A stretch of 25,517 nucleotides of DNA from Pseudomonadota bacterium (GTDB lineage Bacteria > Pseudomonadota > Alphaproteobacteria > Sphingomonadales > Sphingomonadaceae): the NCBI GenBank assembly GCA_023433445.1, contig JAEZCS010000089.1, positions 1 to 25,517 of the forward strand, written 5' to 3'. A model generated the notes under the pieces. It was not told the origin of the DNA, made no database searches, and saw only the letters and a program-made list of their open reading frames with translations. Positions 13,948-21,953 of the stretch are shown in pieces (the first letter of the stretch is position 1; the number at the start of each line of letters is the position of its first letter). The translations under genes were made by a program, and so were the position numbers.

Positions 13948-16332
13948 ATGAAATCTGTTTTGCTTGCGGGCGTCGCCGCGATTCTCGTTCCCTTTTCCGT
14001 ATCCGCGAATGCGCAGGACCAGTCTTCCGCCGCGCAGGAGCCTACGGGCGGCCTTGGCGACATCGTCGTAACCGCGCGCCGTTCTGCTGAAACGCTTCAG
14101 AATGTTCCCGTCGCTGTCACCGCGCTGAGCGGCGACTTTATCGAACGGCAGAATATCTCCGATCCGACGGACATCCCGAACTTCGCGCCGAACCTTACGA
14201 TCGAACAGCAGCCGTCCAGCCTTTCGGCTGCGACCATCTATATTCGTGGCATCGGCAACAACGAACCCTCGGCCGTGTCGGAACAGGGCGTGGGCGTCTA
14301 TCTTGACGGCGTCTATCTGGCCCGTGCGGCAGGTGCCGTGTTCGACCTTATCGACCTTGAGCGTATCGAAGTTCTGCGCGGTCCGCAGGGCACGCTGTTC
14401 GGCCGGAACACCATTGGCGGCGCGCTGCAGCTGATCACCAAGAAGCCCGCCAACGACATGGCCGTTACGGCCAAGGCTGGCTATGGCCGCTTCAACCAAT
14501 GGTATGCGCGCGCGCGCCTCGACACCGGCTATATCCTGGGTGATGTGCTGAAGGCGTCGATTGCCTATCAGCATCGTGAAAGCGACGGTTTTGTCGACAA
14601 TACCCTGACCCCTTCCCGGCAGGATCCCGGCTCGCTGAACGCTGACTCGCTTGCTGTCGGTCTTCAGGCGGACCTGGGCGACGTCACCGTCAACTACAGC
14701 TTCGACTATGACAACCGGAAGGGCACACCTGCCTTCTTCCAGATTGTCGCGGCAACACCACAGGCGCAGGATTATTATTCGCAGTCGCCGACCTTTGGCG
14801 GTGCTCCGTTCCTCGTAAGCCCCGATCGGCAGGGCACCGTCCAGCAGGCGGGTTTCACCGATCGCAACGGCGATTATCGCTATGGCAGCAAGACCCGCGT
14901 TCACGGTCATGCGCTGACCGTCGCTTATGACGCCATCCCGGAACTGACGCTGAAGTCGATCACTGGCTACCGCAAGTTCTTCCAGGACACGATCCTGAAC
15001 CTGTCGGGTAATGGCGTGCTGCGGGGTCAGGTCCTCGACTTCAGTTCGCCTACGCTGGTTTCTGTCCAGGACGTCGTTCCCTATACCGGTAACAACGCAC
15101 CGCAGAAGCAGTGGCAGTTCAGTCAGGAATTCCAGGCGCTCGGCAAGGTCGGTGACTTCAACTACCTGCTCGGCATGTATTATTTCTATGAAAAGTCGTC
15201 AGAGTATAATCAGCAGGCATTGACGATCCTGGCGCCGGTGGCTGCGCTTGATTTCTACGGCCTGCCAGCCGGCACTGCGGCAGCCGTGGCGGCGGCCAAT
15301 CCCGGTCTCGCAACGATCGGCATCAATGCCACCCCCGTTCAGGCCTTCGGTGGCACGTCGCAGTCCATGGCGCTGTTCGGTCAGCTAAGCTGGAAGCCCG
15401 CCTCGCTGGATGACAAGCTCGAAGTGACACTCGGTGGCCGCCATACCGCTGATGACAAGAGCATCTATCTCGCGGGCGATGTCTTCCCAGTGCAGCGTGG
15501 CCGTCGCAGCTTCGACAACTTCTCATGGCTGGCCTCGGCCTCCTATGAGATCATGGATGACGTGATGGTTTATGGTCGCGTGTCGACCGGCTATCGCTCG
15601 GGCGGCATCAACCCCCGGAGCGGCAGCATCAATGGCTTCGATCCTGAAAAGGCCACCTCCTATGAGGCTGGTATCAAGTCGCAGTGGTTCGATAACCGCG
15701 TGCGCCTGAACCTTGCCGGTTACATCACCGACTATGATGATCTTCAGATCCAGCAGTTCGCCGCAGGATCGGGCGGCGCTACCTCGCTGATCGTCAACGC
15801 GGGCAAGGTGCGTCTGTCGGGCTTCGAAGCGGAACTGACGGCTGCTCCGTTCCAGGGTTTCCAGATCGACGGCTCGGTGGGTTATGTGAAGCATGACTAC
15901 AAGACCTTCCTCTTCCGCGACCCGACCTCCAACCTGGTGCTCGATGTCGCTGATGAGGCTCGGCCGCTGTACACGCCGAAGTGGAGCGTCCACGTAGGTG
16001 CTGAATATTCCTACCCGATCGGCGGCGGTGACACGCTTGTTCGACTGCGTGGTGACTATTCCTACCGCTCGAAGCTGTATGTGAACGCGCTCGACAACAC
16101 CGCGCCGTTCAATGAACAGCTTGTTTCGCCCAACCAGACGAACGTCAAGGCACGTCTGTCTGTCGAAGGCATCGATCTTGGCAGCGGCAAGCTTGATGTC
16201 GGTGTCTGGGGTGACAATCTGCTGAACCAGCAGCGCCTGGTCTATGGCATCGACTTCGGCGCCCTGGGCTTTGCCGGTGCGACGTTCGCCCGGCCGATCT
16301 CCTACGGTATCGACGCCAAGATCGCCTTCTGA
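13948..16332 (+). CDS. TonB-dependent outer-membrane receptor
   Basis: A 794-residue receptor for energy-dependent uptake across the outer membrane. A signal peptide (MKSVLLAGVAAILVPFSVSA, cleaved around residues 20-22) is followed by a TonB box and plug start 'DIVVTARRSAETLQNVPVAV' (38-57). The plug continues with 'IYIRGIGNNEPS' and 'RIEVLRGPQGTLFGRNTIGGAL'. The rest is a 22-strand type barrel, with a C-terminal 'IDAKIAF' ending in Phe as expected for BAM-dependent insertion. The ATG at 13948 is preceded by GGGAGG at 13938-13943; an upstream in-frame GTG lacks these features. Sphingomonads use many such receptors for aromatic, terpenoid and steroid nutrients. Its position after the mutase operon suggests it imports the pathway substrate, although siderophore uptake cannot be excluded. 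Confidence 0.94.
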   Translation: MKSVLLAGVAAILVPFSVSANAQDQSSAAQEPTGGLGDIVVTARRSAETLQNVPVAVTALSGDFIERQNISDPTDIPNFAPNLTIEQQPSSLSAATIYIRGIGNNEPSAVSEQGVGVYLDGVYLARAAGAVFDLIDLERIEVLRGPQGTLFGRNTIGGALQLITKKPANDMAVTAKAGYGRFNQWYARARLDTGYILGDVLKASIAYQHRESDGFVDNTLTPSRQDPGSLNADSLAVGLQADLGDVTVNYSFDYDNRKGTPAFFQIVAATPQAQDYYSQSPTFGGAPFLVSPDRQGTVQQAGFTDRNGDYRYGSKTRVHGHALTVAYDAIPELTLKSITGYRKFFQDTILNLSGNGVLRGQVLDFSSPTLVSVQDVVPYTGNNAPQKQWQFSQEFQALGKVGDFNYLLGMYYFYEKSSEYNQQALTILAPVAALDFYGLPAGTAAAVAAANPGLATIGINATPVQAFGGTSQSMALFGQLSWKPASLDDKLEVTLGGRHTADDKSIYLAGDVFPVQRGRRSFDNFSWLASASYEIMDDVMVYGRVSTGYRSGGINPRSGSINGFDPEKATSYEAGIKSQWFDNRVRLNLAGYITDYDDLQIQQFAAGSGGATSLIVNAGKVRLSGFEAELTAAPFQGFQIDGSVGYVKHDYKTFLFRDPTSNLVLDVADEARPLYTPKWSVHVGAEYSYPIGGGDTLVRLRGDYSYRSKLYVNALDNTAPFNEQLVSPNQTNVKARLSVEGIDLGSGKLDVGVWGDNLLNQQRLVYGIDFGALGFAGATFARPISYGIDAKIAF

Positions 16333-16340
16333 TCGCAATG

Positions 16341-16433
16341 GTTGCCCCTTCTCCGGAAGGGGCAACCCTAAAATATCCCCCTCCCGCAAGCGGGAGGGGT
16401 TTTGGGGTGGGCGCGAGCAAAGCGAGCGCCCAC
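16341..16433 (+). repeat. Three consecutive hairpins after the receptor gene: terminator plus REP-like element
   Basis: Hairpin 1 has arms GTTGCCCCTT (16341-16350) and AAGGGGCAAC (16357-16366). Hairpin 2 has arms CCCCTCCCG (16378-16386) and CGGGAGGGG (16391-16399), followed by TTTT (16400-16403), a good intrinsic terminator for the receptor transcript. Hairpin 3 has arms GTGGGCGC (16407-16414) and GCGCCCAC (16426-16433). The pairing of 2 and 3 resembles dispersed palindromic repeats that I associate with sphingomonad intergenic DNA; copy number cannot be seen from one window. Nothing else recognisable lies between 16434 and the end of the SDR gene at 16588. Confidence 0.65.
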
Positions 16434-16587
16434 GCAAGCCTCTTGAAAAATTGCCATCAAATCCGAGCAGCTTTTCCCCTGGCGCATCCCGCCAGCAGCC
16501 CGACAAAAGCAGCCACCTGCTCAGCGCAGGACCAGCCTCACACCGCGCCAGCCCATTCGGCTTAAGCGGCAAACATGGCCACCCCTG

Positions 16588-17376
16588 CTAAACCGTGGAC
16601 CCGCCATCCACGGCGATGCTCTGGCCACTGATCCATTCGCCATCCTTGCTGACGAGCAACGCGACCATCGCGGCGATATCCTCCACTTCACCCAGGCGTG
16701 GCGATCGTCCTCGCGCCAGCACTTCCTGCTGGAAATCGGTGGGCATGGTCTGGCGAATCTCGGGCGTGATGACCAGGCCCGGCATGATCGCATTGGCGCG
16801 GATACCCTGCTGGCCCCAGGCGCTTGCCACATGACGCACCAGTGCGTTGATCCCGGCCTTCGCCATGGCGTAGCAGGGACGGACCGGCTCGGCCGCGATC
16901 GCCGCTGCTGACGAGGTATAGATCATGGCGCCGCCTCCGCGCTCGAGCAGCTTGGGCACGGCATGGCGGGTGATGCGCAGCATGCCTTTCAAATTAACGT
17001 CGAGCGTGCGCTCCATGACCTCTTCGGTCACGGTAGTGGCGTCGCTGTCCGACATCAGCACGCGAAGGTCCGCGAAATTGGCGTGGACCGCGTCGATGCC
17101 ACCAAAGCTGCTGGCCGCGCCTTCGATGAGCGATGCGACTGACGCGTCATCGGTCGCGTCGAACGCATAGCCGATGGCCCGGCTGCCCAGTGCGCTGATT
17201 TCTTCGACCAGACTGTCGATCTTGGCCTTCTCGCCCGCTGGCGCTGCCACGGCGAGCGTCGCGCCCTCCGCCGCCAGCCGCAAGGCCGTGCCCCGCCCAA
17301 TGCCCGTGGAGGCGCCTGCCACCACCACGACCTTGCCGTCCAGCCGGCGGCAACCCCGCGCATAATCCATGTTCAT
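16588..17376 (-). CDS. Short-chain dehydrogenase/reductase (SDR), classical type
   Basis: A 262-residue NAD(P)-dependent oxidoreductase. The cofactor motif is 'GASTGIGRG' (21-29), with D73 in 'FDATD' near the adenine. The catalytic set is N128, S156, Y169 and K173 ('CYAMAK'). The usual NNAG motif is replaced by 'HANFAD' around 98-103, which is atypical and may alter the cofactor pocket. The end 'SGQSIAVDGGST' is standard. The start at 17376 follows an AGGAG ribosome site; an ATG two codons later is less well spaced. It lies 33 bp downstream of the efflux operon in the same direction, so it may be cotranscribed. It probably oxidises or reduces an alcohol/ketone intermediate. Confidence 0.9.
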   Translation of the reverse strand: MNMDYARGCRRLDGKVVVVAGASTGIGRGTALRLAAEGATLAVAAPAGEKAKIDSLVEEISALGSRAIGYAFDATDDASVASLIEGAASSFGGIDAVHANFADLRVLMSDSDATTVTEEVMERTLDVNLKGMLRITRHAVPKLLERGGGAMIYTSSAAAIAAEPVRPCYAMAKAGINALVRHVASAWGQQGIRANAIMPGLVITPEIRQTMPTDFQQEVLARGRSPRLGEVEDIAAMVALLVSKDGEWISGQSIAVDGGSTV

Positions 17377-17409
17377 ACTTGCTCTCCTATTTTCGTTTCT
17401 TATACGTAA

Positions 17410-18843
17410 CTATTTAGTAGGTTGGTGGGCTGGCAGGCCCTGCCAGCCGAGTCCCAAAGCCTTTTCGACACTGATAAAACTGCTGGTCAACGCCGCCGCC
17501 GCCTGCACCCGAGCCTGCGAGGCGGCCAACAGCAAACGGCGGTTTTCTAGATAATTTATTCTTGAAATCGTCCCCGCCTCGCTCCGCTGCCGCGCAAGCT
17601 CCGCCGTCATTTTCCACTGCTGCTCCGCCCGGACATAATCCGCCAGGGCCTCGCGCTGCCGCTGGAACCGCGCCAGCGATCCCTCCGCATCCTGCAACGC
17701 TCCCAGCACCGCTGCCCGATAATCCGCCGCTGCCTCGTCTCGCTGCGCTTCAGCCGCATCGATCCGCGCCCGCGCTTTCCCGAAGTCCAGGAACGACCAG
17801 CTGATCCGCGGCACCGCCGCCACCGTGAACTTGTTCAGGTCCACCAAGTCTTCCGGCGATGATCCGCCAAGTCCGATCAGCCCCAGGAAACTGATGCGCG
17901 GAAAGCGCGCAGCATCCGCTACGCCGATCCGTGCGGTTCGCGCCGCCAGCTTGCGCTCCGCAGCTCTTATGTCGGGGCGGCGCTGCAACAGCGCGGCCGG
18001 ATCACCCACCGCGACTTGCGCAGGCGGCAGCGGCAAGGCCACGGGCGCGTCGAGCATGCTGTCGAGCGAGCCGGGGGCGGCGCCGGTCAGCACCGCCAGC
18101 TTGTTCTTCAGCGCATCGACCTCCGCGCGCAGCGGCGCCAATTTCGCCCGTGCTGCATCCCTGTCGGATTCCTGCTGCAACAAATCACCACGCGCGATCG
18201 TCCCGCGCTCGAAGCGCTGTCGGGTGAGGGCCACTTCCTCATCCTGCAAAGCCAAGGCCTCTGAGCCCAGGGCAAGCCGCTGCTGCCGGTCCCGCAGGTC
18301 AACATAGCTTTGCGCCACTTCCGCCGACAGGCTGACGCGCGCGTCCTCCAGGCTTGCCTCGCTCGCCGCTACATCGGCCCGATTTGCCTCGACCGCGCGA
18401 CGAGAGCCGCCGAACAGATCCAGCTCCCAGCTCGCGTCAAACCCCAGATTATAAAGGTCTAGCGTGGAGGCGCTCCCATCCTCTGACTGACCCGGCAAAC
18501 GCGCCTTGGCATAAAGGGCCGATCCATTGACTGTCGGAAGCTCCTCCGCACGCCTTTGCCGAAGCGCAGCGCGCGCCTGCCGGATACGAGCCGCAGCAGC
18601 ATCCAGACGGGGATTTCCGCTTAGCGCCTGGTCGATCAGCTGGTTCAGGACGGGATCGCCCAGGCTCGTCCACCACGGGCTGACAGCGTTAACGGGCATG
18701 CTTTCCGCAGTCCCCCGAACAAATTGTGGCGGCGTGGCAGGCGCTGCGTGTTCCGGTCCTCCATAGTCAGGGCCAACGGTACAGGCCGTCGTCAGCAGCA
18801 GGATGCAGGCAATGGCGGATCGTTTACGCATCGGCGATCTCAA
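17410..18843 (-). CDS. Outer-membrane efflux lipoprotein, NodT/OprM family
   Basis: A 477-residue TolC-like channel, the outer-membrane part of a tripartite pump. The N-terminal signal ends in a lipobox-like 'LLTTAC' with Cys21, followed by the family hallmark 'CTVGPDY'. Two OEP repeats rich in Ala, Arg and Gln coiled-coil helices follow (for example 'RIRQARAALRQRRAEELPTV' and the 'LQRRPDIRAAERKLAARTARIGVADAARFPRISF' region). The -3 lipobox residue is Thr instead of Leu, a minor departure. An ATG at 18831 (residue 5) is an alternative start. The first codon overlaps the stop of the transporter gene by 4 bp, so the three pump genes form one operon. Confidence 0.93.
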   Translation of the reverse strand: MRSPMRKRSAIACILLLTTACTVGPDYGGPEHAAPATPPQFVRGTAESMPVNAVSPWWTSLGDPVLNQLIDQALSGNPRLDAAAARIRQARAALRQRRAEELPTVNGSALYAKARLPGQSEDGSASTLDLYNLGFDASWELDLFGGSRRAVEANRADVAASEASLEDARVSLSAEVAQSYVDLRDRQQRLALGSEALALQDEEVALTRQRFERGTIARGDLLQQESDRDAARAKLAPLRAEVDALKNKLAVLTGAAPGSLDSMLDAPVALPLPPAQVAVGDPAALLQRRPDIRAAERKLAARTARIGVADAARFPRISFLGLIGLGGSSPEDLVDLNKFTVAAVPRISWSFLDFGKARARIDAAEAQRDEAAADYRAAVLGALQDAEGSLARFQRQREALADYVRAEQQWKMTAELARQRSEAGTISRINYLENRRLLLAASQARVQAAAALTSSFISVEKALGLGWQGLPAHQPTK

Positions 18844-20387
18844 TGGGCCGCCACGGGCGCGGCATGCTGTGGCAAGGGACGAAGTAGGAAAACAAGCGGC
18901 ACGGTGCAGAGGATGGCGATGATCAGCATCCAGAACAGGTCGACATAGGTCATGGTCAGCGCCTGCGTATAAATAGTTTGCTCGATCATGCGGTAGGCTG
19001 CCTCATGCCCGCCAAGCGCCTGCGCCTGCGTGTCCACATAGTTCTGAAGATCAAGCCCATTGGCAGCGAGCTTCTCCTCCATCCTGCGGCTGTGAAGCCA
19101 CAAGCGCTGGTCCTGCATGACCGCGATGCCCGCCAGCGCAAAGGAGCCGCCCAGGTTGCGCGCCGCGTTGTAAAGCCCCGACGCGTCGGCAGCCAGGGAC
19201 ATCGGCACTGACCGGATCGCTGCCTGGTTCAGGAACATCATGACGCAGATAGTGCCAACCCCGCGCATCAGCTGGGAATCGACGAAGTCGGATCCAGTGG
19301 ACGCCGATGTAAGGGACGTTTCGATATAGGCGCTGAGGATCAGCAGGGCCAGGCCGATCAGCACCGACAGATGGATCGGCACGGTCCGGATCGCCCACGG
19401 CATGAAAGGCATCATCAACACCATCGGTATCCCGGAAAGGAGAACTATCTGCCCGGATTGCAGCGCGTTGTAATGCGCGATTCCCGTCAGGAACTGCGGG
19501 ATCACATAGGATGTGCCATAGATCACCATGCCGATCATCATGGCCATGATGAACACTGCGCCGAACTGCCGGTCCAGCAGCAGTCGCAGTCGGATCACTG
19601 GTCGCTCCGAACGCATCTGGCCAGCCAGCAGCATGGCAAAGCCGGAAACCGCCGTGATGGTGAGCCAGATGATCGTCGAGGATTCGAACCACTGTTCCCG
19701 CTCCCCCTCCTCAAGCACGACCGTAAGCCCGCCGAGCCCAAGGATGAGGCCGAACACGCCCAACCAGTCCGCCTCGCCGATCAGGTCCAGGCGCGCCCGC
19801 TCGTGCGGCAGTGCGACAACCAGCAAAAACAGCAGCGCGATGCCGACCGGAAGATTGAGGAAAAAGGCATAGTGCCAGCTCCAATTCTCAGTCAGCCAAC
19901 CGCCCAGGACCGGCCCCATGATAGGCCCCAGAATCGCGGTGGCGCCAAAGAGAGAATTGCCCACAGGTTGCTGATAGCGCGGCAGCCGCGTCGCGATGAT
20001 GGTCATCGCGGTCGGGATCAGCGCGCCTCCGGTAATGCCCTGGCCGATCCTGCCGCCGATCATCACCGGCAATGTCTGCGCCATGCCGCAGATCATTGAA
20101 AAGATGACGAAGCCAATCGTCGCGATGATGAGGAAATTGCGCAGCCCCAGCAGCCGCTGCAACCAGCCTGCCAATGGGATAATGACGATTTCGGCAACGA
20201 TGAACGACGTCGCGATCCAGGTGCCTTCGGTTCCGCTGGCGCCGATTTCGCCCTGGATGATGGGCAAGGCCGAGTTGACGATGGAGATGTCGAGCATCGC
20301 CATCATCGCGCCCAGCGTGCCTGCCGCAACCGCGAGCCAGTCCGCAACGCTCGCGCGCTGCGCTGTCTCAGGCTGGGCTGCTTTCAC
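18840..20387 (-). CDS. DHA2-family MFS multidrug exporter, EmrB-like
   Basis: A 515-residue integral inner-membrane proton antiporter with the 14 transmembrane segments expected of DHA2 transporters. The family motif 'LDISIVNSALP' occurs in the first membrane helix (about 33-43), 'RIGQGITGGALIP' in the fourth, and the antiporter motif C region reads 'GPVLGGWLTENWSWHYAFFLNLPVG'. It should export hydrophobic or amphipathic compounds together with the EmrA-like adaptor and the NodT channel encoded on either side. Next to a catabolic region it may remove a toxic substrate or intermediate (inference). It overlaps both neighbours by 4 bp. Confidence 0.94.
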   Translation of the reverse strand: MKAAQPETAQRASVADWLAVAAGTLGAMMAMLDISIVNSALPIIQGEIGASGTEGTWIATSFIVAEIVIIPLAGWLQRLLGLRNFLIIATIGFVIFSMICGMAQTLPVMIGGRIGQGITGGALIPTAMTIIATRLPRYQQPVGNSLFGATAILGPIMGPVLGGWLTENWSWHYAFFLNLPVGIALLFLLVVALPHERARLDLIGEADWLGVFGLILGLGGLTVVLEEGEREQWFESSTIIWLTITAVSGFAMLLAGQMRSERPVIRLRLLLDRQFGAVFIMAMMIGMVIYGTSYVIPQFLTGIAHYNALQSGQIVLLSGIPMVLMMPFMPWAIRTVPIHLSVLIGLALLILSAYIETSLTSASTGSDFVDSQLMRGVGTICVMMFLNQAAIRSVPMSLAADASGLYNAARNLGGSFALAGIAVMQDQRLWLHSRRMEEKLAANGLDLQNYVDTQAQALGGHEAAYRMIEQTIYTQALTMTYVDLFWMLIIAILCTVPLVFLLRPLPQHAAPVAAH

Positions 20388-21556
20388 TTGGCGGCTTCCC
20401 GCCGGACCTGCTGGTTGCTCTTCAACCGCTCCAGCTCCTCGCGAGCCGAGCGCGTGTCCACTGTGACACCGACAGACATGCCCGGCAGCAACAGCTTCTT
20501 GATCGACGGGTCAGCATCGATTGCGATCCGTACCGGGACGCGCTGAACGATCTTGGTGAAGTTGCCAGTCGCGTTTTGCGGAGGCAGCAGCGAGAATTGC
20601 GCGCCGGTACCGGGCGCAAGGCTGGCCACATGGCCGTGAAGGGTGACGCCCGGCAGAGCGTCGACCTCGATCTCTGCCGGCTGCCCCTGCCGCATCAGGC
20701 CGAGCTGAGTTTCCTTGAAATTCGCTTCCAGATAAAGCTGGTGCACCGGCACGACGGACATCAGGCGCAGGCCCGGCTGCACGAACTGCCCTACACGTGC
20801 CGAAAGATTGCCTACCCGCCCGGTCACACTCGCGCGTATCACCATGTCCCGAACATTGCGCTCCGCTGCTTCAAGCTGGGCGCGCGCGCTTTGGCCCTGC
20901 GCTCTTGCCTGGGCAATCTGCGCTTGCAGGCTGGCGATGCGTCGTTCCGCTCCCTCCGCCGTGGCCCGTTGTGCTGCGACATCCTGCGCTGCTTGCGCTG
21001 CCTGGGTGCGAAGCGTCGCCAGCTTTTCCCGGGGCTCTGCTCCGCTCGCAGCCAGCGGGGTGTAGCGCACGACTTCAGCGGCAGCAAAGCGGGCCTTGGC
21101 CTGCGCCGCCGCCAGCATGGCGCGGGCTTGCTCGATGGCGGCCTTCTGTTCCCCGATCAGCGCCTGGGCATTGGCGGCGTTGGCGGCAGCCAGATTGATC
21201 TGCGCCTGCCCCTGTGCTGCCTGAGCCGGATAATCCGGTGCCTCGATCCGCAGTAGCGGTTGGCCAGGCTTCACATCCTGATTCTCATGGACCAACACTT
21301 CGCTGATGTAGCCGGACACGCGGGCGGACACAGTGACGCTGTCGGCCTGCAGATAAGCATCCTCGGTGCTCTGCTGATATTTGCCAAATGTCTGGTGACG
21401 TATGAACCAGATCGCCCCGATGATCAGCACGATCACAGCCGCCGTGCCCAGGATCAACCCCAGTTTGCGCCGCTTCGGTCTGCTCGCATCTTCGAAAACC
21501 TCTTCGTCAGGAAGGGCTTGGGCCCTGTCCGTCGGCGGCCCCTTTGCTTCGGTCAT
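20384..21556 (-). CDS. Membrane-fusion adaptor of tripartite efflux pump, EmrA/HlyD family
   Basis: A 390-residue periplasmic adaptor. A single N-terminal membrane anchor at about 32-52 (LGLILGTAAVIVLIIGAIWF) is followed by 'TEDAYLQADSVTVSARVSGYISEVLVHENQDVKPGQPLLRI', the first half of the lipoyl domain. Next come long Ala/Gln/Arg coiled-coil helices (about 95-235), the second lipoyl half ('IRASVTGRVGNLSARVGQFV') and a beta-barrel domain. It links the EmrB-like pump to the outer-membrane channel. AGGA lies about 6 bases ahead of the ATG. It is the first gene of the pump operon; a 21-bp perfect palindrome begins 65 bp upstream of its start and is a likely repressor site. Confidence 0.94.
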   Translation of the reverse strand: MTEAKGPPTDRAQALPDEEVFEDASRPKRRKLGLILGTAAVIVLIIGAIWFIRHQTFGKYQQSTEDAYLQADSVTVSARVSGYISEVLVHENQDVKPGQPLLRIEAPDYPAQAAQGQAQINLAAANAANAQALIGEQKAAIEQARAMLAAAQAKARFAAAEVVRYTPLAASGAEPREKLATLRTQAAQAAQDVAAQRATAEGAERRIASLQAQIAQARAQGQSARAQLEAAERNVRDMVIRASVTGRVGNLSARVGQFVQPGLRLMSVVPVHQLYLEANFKETQLGLMRQGQPAEIEVDALPGVTLHGHVASLAPGTGAQFSLLPPQNATGNFTKIVQRVPVRIAIDADPSIKKLLLPGMSVGVTVDTRSAREELERLKSNQQVRREAAK

Positions 21557-21620
21557 GCTGTTCCTACCGTCTCGGCTTTAGGCGAGACTTAGGGTTTGCC
21601 GCAGTCGGAAGGCAAGTATT

Positions 21621-21641
21621 TTTCCGATCCCGGATCGGAAA
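21621..21641. promoter_or_regulatory. Perfect 9-bp inverted repeat, likely operator of the efflux operon
   Basis: The arms TTTCCGATC (21621-21629) and GATCGGAAA (21633-21641) are separated by CCG. A perfect 9-bp dyad with a 3-bp centre is typical of dimeric TetR- or MarR-family repressors that control drug pumps. It starts 65 bp upstream of the EmrA-like start codon. No regulator gene adjoins the pump in this window, so the cognate protein would be encoded elsewhere. Confidence 0.55.
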
Positions 21642-21646
21642 TGTTA

Positions 21647-21754
21647 TCAGGTCAGCAGCAGGATCACGCCCAACCCTATCAGCGCGGATGACCCGCTAGC
21701 CAGGCACAGCAATCGAAACGGACATAGCAAGAAAATCGTGCTGTCAGGTTCCAT
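21647..21754 (-). CDS. Possible 35-residue small membrane protein ahead of the efflux operon
   Basis: The minus-strand ORF encodes a short polar start 'MEPDST' followed by an almost continuous hydrophobic stretch ending 'ALIGLGVILLLT', enough for one transmembrane helix. GGGGAAGAGG precedes the ATG directly, with the GGGGA part 5 bases ahead, a usable ribosome site. It points the same way as the efflux genes, and its stop lies 6 bp before the palindrome. Small single-helix proteins next to pumps are known, but an ORF this short can arise by chance and I do not recognise the sequence. Confidence 0.3.
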   Translation of the reverse strand: MEPDSTIFLLCPFRLLCLASGSSALIGLGVILLLT

Positions 21755-21847
21755 CCTCTTCCCCATATTTTCAACTGACGGGGTGCCTGAATTATAGATG
21801 ACCAATCTGAAGAATCCATACGCCGTTGCGCAGGTTCGCCTGCTACG

Positions 21848-21870
21848 AAAAGCATCGGTTCAATGCTTTT
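21848..21870. other. Short hairpin upstream of the SnoaL-like gene
   Basis: The arms AAAAGCA (21848-21854) and TGCTTTT (21864-21870) enclose 9 bases. It lies about 85 bp before the start codon at 21954. It could be an operator or a leader structure. There is no supporting context. Confidence 0.3.
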
Positions 21871-21953
21871 TGCGCTTTCCTTATGCGCAGAATCGCCGCT
21901 ATTCGAAGTCGTGTAACGATATATTCGGCCTCGCGACCGAAATGGAGAGAGAT

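Larger units (their letters stand above)
21557..21953. other. 397-bp divergent intergenic region between efflux operon and SnoaL/ADH operon
   Basis: This is the longest stretch without a confident gene. It holds, from left to right, a perfect palindrome (21621-21641), a 35-codon minus-strand ORF with a hydrophobic product (21647-21754) and a short hairpin (21848-21870). The ribosome site of the SnoaL-like gene (GGAGAGA, 21944-21950) is at the right end. An in-frame upstream ATG at 21798 would add 52 residues to the SnoaL-like protein, but those residues do not look like the family and have no ribosome site. Confidence 0.6.

Noticed and set aside
21798..21953. 52-residue N-terminal extension of the SnoaL-like protein
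   Set aside because: The added residues include a hairpin region, lack a ribosome site and do not resemble the fold; GGAGAGA before 21954 fits better.
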